A stretch of DNA of 64,000 nucleotides from CAMLFJ01 sp035524955 (GCA_035524955.1 DATLFG010000008.1:25353-89352); one strand, 5' to 3'; shown: positions 26,285 through 35,395, numbered from the stretch's first letter. Notes: generated by a model from the letters alone, not told the origin. Translations and numbers: made by a program.

Positions 26285-27424
26285 ATGCGGACGCGATTCG
26301 CCGTCGTCCTGGCCGGGGTCGCGCTGCTCGCGTCGTCTGCGCTCGCGCAGGACGCGCCGCGCTCGCCCACGCCCAAGCCGCTGAAGCTGGCCGCGAAGGT
26401 CACCGACGTCGCCAAGGGCCTCGAGCACCCATGGGGCGTGGAGGTGCTGCCCGACGGGCGCTTCCTCGTCACCGAGCGGCCGGGGCGCATGCGTATCGTC
26501 GGCCGCGACGGGCGCCTCTCCGACCCGCTGACCGGCGTGCCCGAGGTGTACGCGCGCGGGCAGGGGGGCCTGCTCGACGTGGCGCTGAGCCCCGGCTTCG
26601 CCCAGGACCGGATGGTCTACTTCTCGTTCGCGGAGAGCGGATCGGGCGGCGCGGGCACCGCGGTCGCGCGAGGCCGCCTGGGTGAGCGGGGGCTCGAGGG
26701 GGTCCAGGTCATCTGGCGACAGCAGCCGAAGGTCGGGGGCTCGAACAACCACTGGGGCTCACGCCTGGTCTTCCGCCCCGACGGCACGCTGTTCGTCACG
26801 CTGGGCGACCGCTTCAGCCATCTCGAGCGCGCCCAGGATCTCTCGACGACCATCGGCAAGATCGTGCGGATCAACCCGGACGGCTCGGCCCCGCGCGACA
26901 ATCCCTTCGTCGGCCGCGCCGGGGCGATGCCGGAGATCTGGTCGTACGGCCATCGCAACGTCCAGGCGGCGGCCCTCGACGCGCGCGGCCAGCTGTGGAC
27001 GGTGGAGCACGGGGCCCGCGGCGGCGACGAGCTGAACAACCCGCAGGCGGGCCTGAACTACGGCTGGCCGGTCATCACCTACGGCATCGACTACTCGGGC
27101 GCCCGCATCGGGATCGGCACCGCGCAGCCCGGCATGGAGCAACCCGTCTACTACTGGGATCCGGTCATCGCGCCGTCGGGCGCGACCTTCTACTCGGGCC
27201 GCGCGTTTCCCGACTGGCGCGGCGACCTGCTGGTCGGCTCGCTCCGCCCCGGCGCCCTCGTGCGCCTGCGCATCGCCAACGGCCGCGTGACCCGGGAAGA
27301 GCGCTACCTGGACGAGCTCGGTGAGCGCATCCGCGACGTCCGCGAAGGCCCGGACGGCGCGATCTACCTGCTGACCGACAGCTCCCGCGGGCGCCTGCTC
27401 CGCGTCGAGCCGGCCAGCCGGTAG
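26285..27424 (+). CDS. PQQ-dependent sugar dehydrogenase (Asd/YliI-like), exported
   Basis: A 379-residue six-bladed propeller of the soluble glucose/sorbosone dehydrogenase family, oxidising sugars in the periplasm with PQQ. A signal peptide of about 20 residues is clear (MRTRFAVVLAGVALLASSAL, cleavage near ALAQ). Blocks GLEHPWGVEVLPDGRFLVTE, LVFRPDGTLFVTLGDR, WSYGHRNVQAA and NYGWPVITYGIDYSG match the PQQ- and calcium-binding regions. ATG at 26285 is preferred to the overlapping GTG. Follows the P450 in the same operon. PQQ biosynthesis genes are not in the window. Confidence 0.92.
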   Translation: MRTRFAVVLAGVALLASSALAQDAPRSPTPKPLKLAAKVTDVAKGLEHPWGVEVLPDGRFLVTERPGRMRIVGRDGRLSDPLTGVPEVYARGQGGLLDVALSPGFAQDRMVYFSFAESGSGGAGTAVARGRLGERGLEGVQVIWRQQPKVGGSNNHWGSRLVFRPDGTLFVTLGDRFSHLERAQDLSTTIGKIVRINPDGSAPRDNPFVGRAGAMPEIWSYGHRNVQAAALDARGQLWTVEHGARGGDELNNPQAGLNYGWPVITYGIDYSGARIGIGTAQPGMEQPVYYWDPVIAPSGATFYSGRAFPDWRGDLLVGSLRPGALVRLRIANGRVTREERYLDELGERIRDVREGPDGAIYLLTDSSRGRLLRVEPASR

Positions 27425-27427
27425 CTT

Positions 27428-27495
27428 CCCCCTCACCCTGCCCTCTCCCCCTCTCGGGGGAGAGGGTTCCTGGCAGACTCCCGGTGAGGGTGGGG
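27428..27495. repeat. Dispersed palindromic repeat family A, copy 4 (longest)
   Basis: CCCCCTCACCCTGCCCTCTC, then GGGGGAGAGGG, a spacer TTCCTGGCAGACTCC, then GGTGAGGGTGGGG. The last block is the inverse of the first, so this copy shows a nested two-stem palindrome of about 68 bp that the other copies only partly retain. It lies between the convergent PQQ dehydrogenase and LLM genes. Confidence 0.8.
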
Positions 27496-27499
27496 CCGC

Positions 27500-28549
27500 T
27501 CAGCGGAGCTTGGGCATCACCTGCTCGGCGAAGTGGCGCATCGTGCGCTCGACCTCCGCCCGCGGGAGCATGGAGCCCTGGTCGAACCAGCAGATGAACT
27601 GGGAGAGGCCGAACTCTTCCCGGGCGGCCTGCAGGCGGTCCACCACTTCCGCAGTGTCGCCGAACACGGCATGGTCCCGATTGAATGTCTCGTAGGGCAG
27701 ATCGGCGATCGTGTCGCGGATGTGTTTCAGCCGGGGCAGGTGGTCGCCGTAGGAGTCGGGCAGGCTCGAGAAGATGGTCTCGAGGTTCCGGTAGTACTGC
27801 AGCACGCCCGGCCGCATGGCGTCGCGCGCGCCCGCGGCCGTCGTGGCGATGTGCACCGGCTGCATCAGCGCCATCTGCTCCGCGCCCCACGCGTGCCCGG
27901 CCGCGGCGAGCTTCTCACGGTACGCCGCCATGCACTCGCGCAGCAGCGGCAGCGGGGTGGTCGTGGTGCCCGAGTAGATCGGCACCCCCAGCTCCGCGAT
28001 GTGGGTGAAGCTCTCGAGCGTGTGCACCGCCACCCGGATCGGCGGGTGCGGTCGCTGGAGCGGTTTCGGCACCACCGCGAGGTCGTCCACCTTGTAGAAC
28101 GTGCCGTCGTAGCTGAAGCGGTCCCGGGTCCACGCCAGGCGGATGATGTCGAGGCACTCCGCGAAGCGCGCGCGGTTCTCGGACACCGGCACGCGGAAGC
28201 CGTGGAACTGGGTGGGGATGGAGCCGCGGCCCACGCCGAACTCGAGCCGCCCGCCCGAGAGGATGTCGGCGGTGGCGGCCTGCTCCGCGCAGGCGAGCGG
28301 CTGGTGCAGCGGCAGGAGCGTCACCGCGGTGCCGACCCGGATGCGCCTGGTGCGCTGGGCGATCGCGGGCACCGCCATCAGGGGGGTGGAGAGCAGGGAG
28401 AAGGCGGCGCCGAAGTGGATCTCGGCGAGCCAGGCCACGTCGAAACCGAGCGAGTCGGCCAGCGTGGCCAGGTCCAGCATCTCGCCGAAGCGCTGGGCGT
28501 GGGTCTCGCCGGGCCGCTCCGGCGCCTGGAAGAACAGGCCGAACCTCAT
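27500..28549 (-). CDS. LLM class flavin-dependent oxidoreductase
   Basis: A 349-residue luciferase-like monooxygenase. It has MRFGLFFQAPERPGETHAQR, DVAWLAEIHFGAAFSLLSTP, RRIRVGTAVTLLPLHQPLAC and GGRLEFGVGRGSIPTQFHGF, the last being typical of the flavin-binding segment. The ATG start at 28549 is 10 bases after the amidohydrolase stop, so it is part of a DAO oxidase/amidohydrolase/LLM operon. Likely needs a flavin reductase supplied elsewhere. Confidence 0.9.
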   Translation of the reverse strand: MRFGLFFQAPERPGETHAQRFGEMLDLATLADSLGFDVAWLAEIHFGAAFSLLSTPLMAVPAIAQRTRRIRVGTAVTLLPLHQPLACAEQAATADILSGGRLEFGVGRGSIPTQFHGFRVPVSENRARFAECLDIIRLAWTRDRFSYDGTFYKVDDLAVVPKPLQRPHPPIRVAVHTLESFTHIAELGVPIYSGTTTTPLPLLRECMAAYREKLAAAGHAWGAEQMALMQPVHIATTAAGARDAMRPGVLQYYRNLETIFSSLPDSYGDHLPRLKHIRDTIADLPYETFNRDHAVFGDTAEVVDRLQAAREEFGLSQFICWFDQGSMLPRAEVERTMRHFAEQVMPKLR

Positions 28550-28559
28550 CGGGGCGGGC

Positions 28560-29402
28560 TCAGGACCGCGCGAGCGGCCAGCCCAGCCACTCGCAGACGC
28601 CGCGTCCCATCACCCACTCGAGGTCCTCGCCTCGGAGCCACGGCAGGTGCTGGGTGAAGAGCGTGATGCACTCGTAGTAGGTGCACGGCATGCGGGTGAG
28701 ATCGGTGCCCCAGAACGTCCGCTTCGGGCCGAAGGCGTCCACGAGCCGGTGGATGGGCTCGTGGAGGTCGCGGAACGGATAGGGCTCGTTCGACCAGGAC
28801 GGAAATCCCGAGGCCTTCACCGCCACGTTCGGGTGCTTGGCCAGCGCGCAGACCGCGGGTAGCTCCTCGAACACCTTGGGTGCCTTGCCGCGCACGCTGA
28901 CGCCCACGTGGTCGATCACGAGCTTGAGGCCGGGATGGCGGGTGGCGATGCGATCGAGGTGATCGAGCGCCCCCGGCACCAGCACCATCAGCGGGATGCC
29001 CGCCCTCTCGGCGGCGGGCCAGAGCCAGTCGGCGGAGCCGTCGGTGAGGAAGTGGCGGTTGTGCTCGTTGTGGAAGGTGAAGCGCATGCCGAGCATGCCG
29101 GGCTGCCGCTTCCAGCCGGCCACGAGCCCGTGGCTCGCGGGATCCTGAAGCGGCAGCCGGCCCATGACCGCGAACCGGTCCGGATGGCCGCGCGCCGCCT
29201 CGAGCGCCATGTCGTTGCGGTCGCCTTCCCACGAGGGCGGCACCAGGACCATCCGGCGCACCCCGGCCAGGTCCATCTGGAAGAGCAGCGTCTCCTTCAG
29301 GATCTGGTAGGGCTTCTGCGCTTCGACGGCACGCCCGGCCGGCCAGGGCCGCGAGGGGCTCTCCGCGGCCCAGAGGTGCACCTGCGAGTCCACGATGTCC
29401 AT
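28560..29402 (-). CDS. Amidohydrolase-2 family protein (lactonase/dicarboxylate hydrolase-like)
   Basis: A 280-residue short member of the amidohydrolase-2 superfamily. MDIVDSQVHLWAAESPSRPW has the Asp-x-Gln-x-His start seen in 2-pyrone-4,6-dicarboxylate lactonase-like enzymes. LKLVIDHVGV carries a later His, and KRTFWGTDLTRMPCTYYECI the catalytic Asp. The ATG at 29402 has AAAAGGAGAG at good spacing, so the longer open frame is rejected. It starts 15 bases after the DAO oxidase stop. Relatives hydrolyse lactones of aromatic catabolism. Confidence 0.9.
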   Translation of the reverse strand: MDIVDSQVHLWAAESPSRPWPAGRAVEAQKPYQILKETLLFQMDLAGVRRMVLVPPSWEGDRNDMALEAARGHPDRFAVMGRLPLQDPASHGLVAGWKRQPGMLGMRFTFHNEHNRHFLTDGSADWLWPAAERAGIPLMVLVPGALDHLDRIATRHPGLKLVIDHVGVSVRGKAPKVFEELPAVCALAKHPNVAVKASGFPSWSNEPYPFRDLHEPIHRLVDAFGPKRTFWGTDLTRMPCTYYECITLFTQHLPWLRGEDLEWVMGRGVCEWLGWPLARS

Positions 29403-29416
29403 GGCGTGCTCTCCTT

Positions 29417-30496
29417 TTATATGAGCCTCGAGGGATCGAACGGGCGCAGGTCGAGCGACCGGGACGCGCCGTCCGCGATCAGCTCGGCCAGCGCCAGGCC
29501 GGTGCCCGGCGCGTTCAGCATGCCCCAGGGCCCGTGGCCGGTCGCCACGTACGCGCCCGCCGCGCCGGGGACGCGGCCGATCAGCGGGATGCCGTCGTCG
29601 GTGACCGGCCGGTAGCAGGCCTGCCGGCGCTCGATGGGCGCGGTGGCCAGCGCGGCGGCCACGCGTCCGGCCGCGCCGGCCAGCGTGGCGCAGCCGGCGT
29701 CGCTGACCTCCACGCCCTCCGCGGACTCGGGCAGCGGCTGGCGATCGGCCATCCCGCACACGTAGACGGTGCCGTCGGGGCGCGGGATGATCTCGGGTTC
29801 GAGGGCGCGGCCGTCCGCGGTGCGGTAGTCCATGAACAGGGCGTGGGCGGGCACGTCGGCCGCGGCCAGCGTCACGCTATGGCCCTTGAGCCCGTGAATG
29901 CGCGGTAGGGCGAGGCCCTTCACGCGGCCCGTCCACGGGCCCAGGGCGAGGACGACCGCGTCGGCCTCGATGATCTCGCCGTCCACCGCGACCCCGCTCA
30001 CCCGACGGCCGCGCGTGGTGACCGCCTCGACGACGCCCTTGCGGAGCTCGGCGCCGCGCTCCCGGGCCGCGTCGATCAGGGCGGCGGTGAAGAGGGCGGG
30101 ATGGACCTGGGCCGTCGTCTCGGTCGAGCCGAGCGCGCCCGCCACGATGGCCGGCCCGTCGATCCAGCGGGGCGCGGGGATCCGGTGCCCGCCCGCGACC
30201 GCGCCCTTCTCCCGCGCGGCCAGCATGTAGGTGTCCATGCGGCGATAGCCGTAGTCCGATCCGAGCTCGCGCGCCAGCTCGGCGTGGAGGGTGAAGCTCA
30301 GGCGCGCCAGCGGGCCCACCGGGGACCCGTCGCACCAGTCGAGCGCCAGGAAGCCGCCCGACTTGCCGGAGGCGGCGCAGGCCACGCCGGTGCGCTCCAC
30401 CACGGTCACCGTGACGCCGCCCCGGGCCAGGTAATAGGCCACCGCGGCGCCCATGACGCCGGCGCCGCAGACGGTGACGTGCCGAGGAGGGGTCAT
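29417..30496 (-). CDS. FAD-dependent oxidoreductase of the D-amino acid oxidase (DAO) family
   Basis: A 359-residue flavoprotein with the dinucleotide-binding start VTVCGAGVMGAAVAYYLARG, an insertion CAASGKSGGFLALDWCDGSP near the flavin, and the C-terminal FAD motif PGAAGAYVATGHGPWGMLNA. Related to glycine/sarcosine oxidases and the FAD oxidoreductase (FOXRED-like) group, which oxidise secondary amines. No signal peptide. ATG at 30496 is chosen as homology begins there. Divergent from the LLM at 30565. Head of the three-gene operon with the amidohydrolase and LLM. Confidence 0.9.
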   Translation of the reverse strand: MTPPRHVTVCGAGVMGAAVAYYLARGGVTVTVVERTGVACAASGKSGGFLALDWCDGSPVGPLARLSFTLHAELARELGSDYGYRRMDTYMLAAREKGAVAGGHRIPAPRWIDGPAIVAGALGSTETTAQVHPALFTAALIDAARERGAELRKGVVEAVTTRGRRVSGVAVDGEIIEADAVVLALGPWTGRVKGLALPRIHGLKGHSVTLAAADVPAHALFMDYRTADGRALEPEIIPRPDGTVYVCGMADRQPLPESAEGVEVSDAGCATLAGAAGRVAAALATAPIERRQACYRPVTDDGIPLIGRVPGAAGAYVATGHGPWGMLNAPGTGLALAELIADGASRSLDLRPFDPSRLI

Positions 30497-30519
30497 GGCC
30501 GGTTCGCCGGACAGGGTAG

Positions 30520-30525
30520 TACAAT
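30520..30525 (+). promoter_or_regulatory. -10-like TACAAT upstream of the LLM gene
   Basis: TACAAT in GGTAGTACAATCCC lies 39 bases before the ATG at 30565, with the SD GGAGGAGGG in the leader. It sits in the 68-base space between two divergent genes. Confidence 0.45.
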
Positions 30526-30564
30526 CCCCCGCGAACCCCCAGCCCAATCGGAGGAGGGCTTGCC

Positions 30565-31404
30565 ATGGACTACGGCGCCGTCATGTTCCCCACCGAGTAC
30601 TCGATCGCCCCGGACGAGCTGGCGCGCGCCCTCGAGGAGCGCGGCTTCGAGTCGGTGTGGTTCCCCGAGCACACGCACATCCCGGCGAGCCGGCGGAGCC
30701 CGTGGCCGGGCGGGGGCGAGCTGCCCCGCGACTACTGGTCGGCCTACGATCCGTTCATCGCGCTCATGGCCGCGGCGGGCGCCACCAAGCGCCTCAAGCT
30801 CGGCACCGGCATCTGCCTGGTGATCGAGCGCGATCCGATCGTCACCGCCAAGGAAGTGGCCACGCTGGACCGCCTCTCGGGCGGCCGCGTGCTCTTTGGC
30901 ATCGGCGGCGGCTGGAACGCCGAGGAGATGGACAACCACGGCACCGCGTGGAAGAGCCGCTGGCGGCTGCTGCGCGAGCGCGTGCTCGCCATGAAGGCGA
31001 TCTGGACCGCGCGCGAGGCCAGCTACCAGGGCGAGTTCGTGCGCTTCGAGAGGATCTGGGCGGATCCCAAGCCGCTCCAGAAGCCGCACCCGCCGATCCT
31101 CATCGGTGGCGACGGGGAGCGCACCTTCGACCGCATCGTCGAGTTCGGCGACGGCTGGATGCCGATCATGCGCCCGCACACCCACCCGGTGGAGAAGATC
31201 CCCGCACTGCGTGAGCGGCTCCAGACCGCCGGCCGCGATCCGAAGTCGGCGCCGGTGTCCATCTTCTTCGCGCCGCCCAAGCGCGAGGCGCTGGACGGCC
31301 TCGCGGCGGCCGGTGTCGAGCGCGCGATCTTCGGTCTGCCCTCCGCGCCCCGCGACGAGGTGCTGCCGCGCCTCGACGCCTACGCCGAGCTACTGCGGGC
31401 CTGA
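30565..31404 (+). CDS. LLM class F420-dependent oxidoreductase (TIGR03619-like)
   Basis: A 279-residue compact luciferase-like protein; this length and the start MDYGAVMFPTEYSIAPDELA fit the F420-dependent TIGR03619 group. Other blocks: FESVWFPEHTHIPASRRSPW, KRLKLGTGICLVIERDPI, GGRVLFGIGGGWNAEEMDNH and HPPILIGGDGERTFDRIVEF. Strong SD GGAGGAGGG before the ATG. Monocistronic: a decayed PIN gene follows on the opposite strand. F420 biosynthesis genes are not in this window, so cofactor use is inference. Confidence 0.9.
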   Translation: MDYGAVMFPTEYSIAPDELARALEERGFESVWFPEHTHIPASRRSPWPGGGELPRDYWSAYDPFIALMAAAGATKRLKLGTGICLVIERDPIVTAKEVATLDRLSGGRVLFGIGGGWNAEEMDNHGTAWKSRWRLLRERVLAMKAIWTAREASYQGEFVRFERIWADPKPLQKPHPPILIGGDGERTFDRIVEFGDGWMPIMRPHTHPVEKIPALRERLQTAGRDPKSAPVSIFFAPPKREALDGLAAAGVERAIFGLPSAPRDEVLPRLDAYAELLRA

Positions 31405-31411
31405 CCGGCCG

Positions 31412-31844
31412 CTACCATACGGTATCGACGACTCGGCTCGCCAGGATTCGCGCATCGCGGCTGACCAGGGCCACGCCCTCCGAGCGGGCGGTTTGCGGCG
31501 ATGAGCCGATCGGCGGGATCGGCCGGGAGGTCGTCGGGGAAGTGGGTCGCGAGCGCGGCCACCGAGGGAGTGATCGCCTTGACGATCACGCCGCTCCTGT
31601 CTACCAGGGCGGCGAGCCACGCCTCCGGCGTTCCCTGTGGGATCGCGCGCCCCCGAAGTACCATCATCGCGACCTCCCAAGAGGGTGATCGAGGCAATCG
31701 CGAGCCCGCCGCCCTTCGCGGCCCGGCGGATGGCTGCCGCCGCGCCGCGGGAGAGCCGGCCGGGGGCGCGCCGACGTCCGGGACGTCCACACCGCCCACC
31801 GCCTCCGCGAGAGCGCCGTCGCGCTGGAGCAGGACCTGCTTCAC
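31412..31844 (-). pseudogene. PIN-domain (VapC-like) toxin remnant with two single-base frameshifts
   Basis: Three frames in order encode a PIN ribonuclease: RLSRGAAAAIRRAAKGGGLA then IASITL in one frame, WEVAMMVLRGRAIPQGTPEA through DPADRLIAA in the next, and TARSEGVALVSRDARILASR to VVDTVW and a stop in the third. Each joint is explained by one extra base, in a TT run at 31679-31680 and a TTT run at 31492-31494 (plus-strand view). DPADRLIAAT and SRDARI are the usual acidic-site regions. The first 25 codons do not match a PIN N-terminus, and no antitoxin gene adjoins. Begins with a GTGA overlap of the TauD stop. Confidence 0.72.
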
Positions 31845-32707
31845 CGCGCCGCGGGCTCCGCGGGATCGCCCGCGATGGTGGTCCGCTGCATGAGGCGCGG
31901 ATGGCGCGCGGTGTCGTACGGCGTGGCGCGGTGGAGCACGCAGCGGTTGTCCCAGACCACGAGGTCGCCCTCCTGCCACTCGTGCCGGTACACGAACGCG
32001 GGCCGGGTGACGTGCTCGAGCAGGGTGCGCAGCAGCGCGCGGCCCTCGTCGAGCGGCAGGCCCTCCACGTGGGAGGCGTGCGCGCCCAGGAAGAGGGCGC
32101 GGCGGCCGTTCACCGGATTGGCGCGCACGAGCCGGTGGCGCACCGGCGGGTACACCGCGCGCTCCTCGGCGGTGAAGAAGCCCGGCCGGACCTGATCGCG
32201 CGACCAGGCGAAGTCGTGCACGACGACCGCGTGCTCCGCCCGCCGCTTCAGGTCCTCGGGCAGCGAGGGATAGGCGGCGCGTCCGCTCGCGAACTCGGTG
32301 GCGCCGCCCTCCGGCGGCACGATGCGGCCGGTGAGCAGCGAGCAGAGCGAGGGCACCGGCTTGAAGGAGCTGTCGCTGTGCCAGAGCATGTTCGCGAGCT
32401 GGTAGACCATCCGCCGGTCCTCGGCGGGGATGACCTGGCCGGTCTTGATGTCGAGGTTGGACTGGCGCGCGAACGGCGTGCCGGCGGCCGGGTTCATGCT
32501 GCGGGTGACCTCGAGCGCGCCGAAGCGCAGGCTGAAGGCGACCTGCGTCTCGTCGTCGAGCCCGGCGCCGCGGAAGAGGAGCACCGAGTGCTCGTCGAAG
32601 GCGGCCCGGATGGCGGCCCAGGTGGTGTCGTCGAGCGGGCGGCTGATGTCGGCGCCATCGACCCGGGCCGCGAAGGACGGGCTGAGCCGGGTCACCGTGA
32701 TCGGCAT
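31841..32707 (-). CDS. TauD/TfdA family Fe(II)/2-oxoglutarate dioxygenase
   Basis: A 288-residue dioxygenase; the iron facial triad is seen as His and Asp in LANMLWHSDSSFKPVPS and the distal His in DNRCVLHRATPYD, with the 2-oxoglutarate Arg in RLMQRTTIAG. Starts MPITVTRLSPSFAARVDGAD as in TfdA relatives, which cleave phenoxyalkanoates, taurine or similar. The ATG at 32707 sits 9 bases after GGGAG and 1 base after the kinase stop; an ATG at 32716 overlapping that stop is possible. Probably in one transcript with the sensor kinase. Substrate unknown. Confidence 0.9.
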   Translation of the reverse strand: MPITVTRLSPSFAARVDGADISRPLDDTTWAAIRAAFDEHSVLLFRGAGLDDETQVAFSLRFGALEVTRSMNPAAGTPFARQSNLDIKTGQVIPAEDRRMVYQLANMLWHSDSSFKPVPSLCSLLTGRIVPPEGGATEFASGRAAYPSLPEDLKRRAEHAVVVHDFAWSRDQVRPGFFTAEERAVYPPVRHRLVRANPVNGRRALFLGAHASHVEGLPLDEGRALLRTLLEHVTRPAFVYRHEWQEGDLVVWDNRCVLHRATPYDTARHPRLMQRTTIAGDPAEPAAR

Positions 32708-32708
32708 G

Positions 32709-35384
32709 TCAGGCATCTCCCGGGACGGCGGTGGGTCCAGCAATCTGAATGGCGGCCAGCAGGGCGTCCGGATTCACTGGCTTGACCAGGTGCGCGTCGA
32801 AGCCCGCCTCCACGGCCCGGCGGCGATCGTCGGGCTGCCCGTAGCCGGTGAGGGCGACCAGATAGATGGGCGGGCCGGCGCTCCCGCGCACGCGCCGGGC
32901 GAGCTCGTAGCCGTCGAACCCGGGGAGCCCCACGTCCACCAGCGCGATGTCGGGGCGCACGCGCAGCGCCGCCCCGAGCCCGGTGGGCCCGTCCGCCGCC
33001 TCGTGGACCTCGTGTCCGGCCAGGTTCAGCAGGTGGCGGAGCATCTCGCGCGCGTCCGTGTTGTCCTCCACCACGAGGATGCGCCGGGACGTGCCATCGG
33101 CGGGGGCCGCCGCCACGCCGGGCGACGGGGCGGGCGGGGCGGCGAGCGCGGGCAGGCGCACCGTGAACGTGCTGCCGTGTCCCGTGCCCTCGCTGGCCGC
33201 CTCCACGCGGCCGCCGTGCAGCTCGGTGATGCGGCGGACCAGCGTGAGGCCGAGCCCCAGGCCGCCCCCGCCGCGGTCGGGCCCGCGCTCGCCCTGGGCG
33301 AAGAGGTCGAAGACGCGGGGCAGCATCTCGGGCGAGATCCCCACCCCGCTGTCGCGGACGCGCAGGACCGCTTCGCCGGGCTCGGCCCGGAGGCCGATCA
33401 CGATGGTGCCGGCGGCCGGCGTGAAGCGGACCGCGTTGCCGACCAGGTTGTTGACGATTTGCTCGAAGCGGGTCTCGTCCACGTCGGCCCAGACCGGCTC
33501 GAGATCCAGGGTGACCCGGTGCCGCTCGGTCCGGCCGCTCGCGGCCAGCGTGGCCAGGCCGTGGCGTACCGCCTGGCCGAGCTCGAGCGGCCGGCGCACC
33601 AGGGCGATCTTGCCGGAGGTCACGCGGGCCACGTCGAGGAGGTCGTCCACCAGGTGGGCCAGGTGCGCGTTCTGCCGCGCGATGACCTCGAGGGCGCGGC
33701 GCGCTAGCTCCGGGGGCGGGTCGCCGGTCTCGAGCACGTGCACCGCGGTGGTGATCGCGGAGAGCGGGTTCCGCAGCTCGTGGCCCAGCATCGCGAGCAG
33801 CTCGTCCTTGCCCCGGCTCGCCGACTCCGCCTCCGCGCGCGCGGCGTGCTCGCGCGCGAGGAGCCGGGCCTTCTCCACCGCCACCGCCGCGTGGTCGGCG
33901 AGCGTGACCAGGGCGACCTGCTCCCCGTCGGTGAACGGCCGGAGGGTGAAGTTGTTGGCGTCAATCACGCCCACCACGGTTTCCGAGGACATGATCGGCA
34001 CGGTCAGGCAGGACACGATGCCGTCGTCCTGGGCGCTCGGCCCGGAGGGGCCGTCCTGGAAGCGCGGGTCGCCGCGGACGTCGTCGGTGCGGACCGGCCG
34101 GCCGGTGGCCCAGGCGAGGCCGCCCACGCCCTGCCCTTTCGCGATCTCGAAGCCCCGCGGCATCAGCGAGGGGAAGACGGTGGAATAGCGCACGATGAGC
34201 CGGTCCTGCTCGTCCACGAGCGCGATCCGCGCGCTGTCCGCGCGCACCAGGCCGCGGACCGCCTCCACCGCGGTGCGGAGCACGGTGTCGAGGTCCGGGG
34301 AGGCGGCGAGGGCGTGGGCGACGTCGGCGATGGCGCGGGCCTGGTGCTCGCGGCGAGCGCTCTCCTGCTCGCGGGCGCGCACCAGCTCCGCGGCGCCGGA
34401 GAGCTGCTCGGCCACCTCGTTGACCTCGGTGACGCCGCTCCGGAACGGTACGGCGCGCTCCCCGCGCTCGACCGCGCGCGCGATGCGCACCAGGCCGCCG
34501 ACCGCGCGCGCGATGCGGCGGCCGAAGAAGAACGCGGCCCCCGCCGCGAGCGCCGCCGCGAGCGCGGCCCCCGCCAGGAGCTGCCACGCCCCGCGGCGGA
34601 GCGGCGCCTCCACCACCGCGACCGGGGTGGTGAGCACCACCCGCCAGCCGGACAGCGGCCCGGTGGCGAAGGCCACGTAGACCTCCGTGCCCTCGGTGAG
34701 ACGGCTCCTGACCCAGCCCTCCTGGCCGGGCGTGGACTTCGCCACGCGACGGCCCACCAGGCTCGCCTCGCCCTGGGTGCGGGCGATGATGGTGGCGTCG
34801 CGATCCTGCAGGACCGCCACGGTCTCGGGGGCGAACCGCTGGCCGCGCAGCAGGTCGCCGAAGGTGGTCGCCCGCAGCCCGACGGTCAGGACGAAGCGAG
34901 TGGCGCCGTTCTGGACGACCGGCACGGAGACCGCCACGATGTTGGGCGTGCCCGCGCCGTCGAACAGGTTGGAGACGGCGGGACGGCGCTCGTCGCGCAC
35001 CCGATCGAAGAGGTCGGGTCGCCGGGTGGGCGGCCGCGCGGTAGAGAGGGGCTCCGAGGTCTGCAGCAGCGCCTGCCCCGCGCGGTCGAAGAGCAGGATG
35101 TTGACCCAGCCCTGGCTGCGCCCCACCCGCGCGCAGAGCGCGTGGAACGCGGCCAGGTTCATGTCGTCGAGATGCTCGGATTGCCCGAGGGCCCCGAGGG
35201 CGCTGATCGCAGACTCGATCTCCTTGTCCACCGTGCGGGCCACCGCCGCCGCGGTCTCGCGCATGCCGCGCTCGGTGGCCGCGAGCTGCAGGCGCGCGTT
35301 CTCCCGCATCACGACGGCGGCGAAGCCCAGCACCGGTACCAGCGCGGCCAGGACCAGGGCGACGAGATGGCTGCGCAGTCGCAT
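32709..35384 (-). CDS. Hybrid sensor histidine kinase/response regulator
   Basis: An 891-residue inner-membrane kinase. Order: TM1 (about 7-27), periplasmic Cache-like sensor (about 28-250), TM2 (about 265-290), HAMP, GAF domain (about 360-510), HisKA with the phosphoacceptor His near 534 in LAMLGHELRNPLSAI, HATPase with NNLVGNAVRFTP and DSGVGISPEMLP, and a C-terminal receiver with Asp near 816 in IALVDVGLPGFDGYE. Start ATG at 35384 (MRLRSHLVALVLAALVPVLG). No DNA-binding output domain; a separate HPt or regulator is needed. Lies 11 bases after the lyase stop. The signal is unknown. Confidence 0.93.
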   Translation of the reverse strand: MRLRSHLVALVLAALVPVLGFAAVVMRENARLQLAATERGMRETAAAVARTVDKEIESAISALGALGQSEHLDDMNLAAFHALCARVGRSQGWVNILLFDRAGQALLQTSEPLSTARPPTRRPDLFDRVRDERRPAVSNLFDGAGTPNIVAVSVPVVQNGATRFVLTVGLRATTFGDLLRGQRFAPETVAVLQDRDATIIARTQGEASLVGRRVAKSTPGQEGWVRSRLTEGTEVYVAFATGPLSGWRVVLTTPVAVVEAPLRRGAWQLLAGAALAAALAAGAAFFFGRRIARAVGGLVRIARAVERGERAVPFRSGVTEVNEVAEQLSGAAELVRAREQESARREHQARAIADVAHALAASPDLDTVLRTAVEAVRGLVRADSARIALVDEQDRLIVRYSTVFPSLMPRGFEIAKGQGVGGLAWATGRPVRTDDVRGDPRFQDGPSGPSAQDDGIVSCLTVPIMSSETVVGVIDANNFTLRPFTDGEQVALVTLADHAAVAVEKARLLAREHAARAEAESASRGKDELLAMLGHELRNPLSAITTAVHVLETGDPPPELARRALEVIARQNAHLAHLVDDLLDVARVTSGKIALVRRPLELGQAVRHGLATLAASGRTERHRVTLDLEPVWADVDETRFEQIVNNLVGNAVRFTPAAGTIVIGLRAEPGEAVLRVRDSGVGISPEMLPRVFDLFAQGERGPDRGGGGLGLGLTLVRRITELHGGRVEAASEGTGHGSTFTVRLPALAAPPAPSPGVAAAPADGTSRRILVVEDNTDAREMLRHLLNLAGHEVHEAADGPTGLGAALRVRPDIALVDVGLPGFDGYELARRVRGSAGPPIYLVALTGYGQPDDRRRAVEAGFDAHLVKPVNPDALLAAIQIAGPTAVPGDA

Positions 35385-35395
35385 GGGGGAGGGGC

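Noticed and set aside
25006..26490. Upstream extension of the TPP-enzyme frame
   Set aside because: Antisense to the P450 gene; a strong SD and ATG at 25005 begin the real protein.
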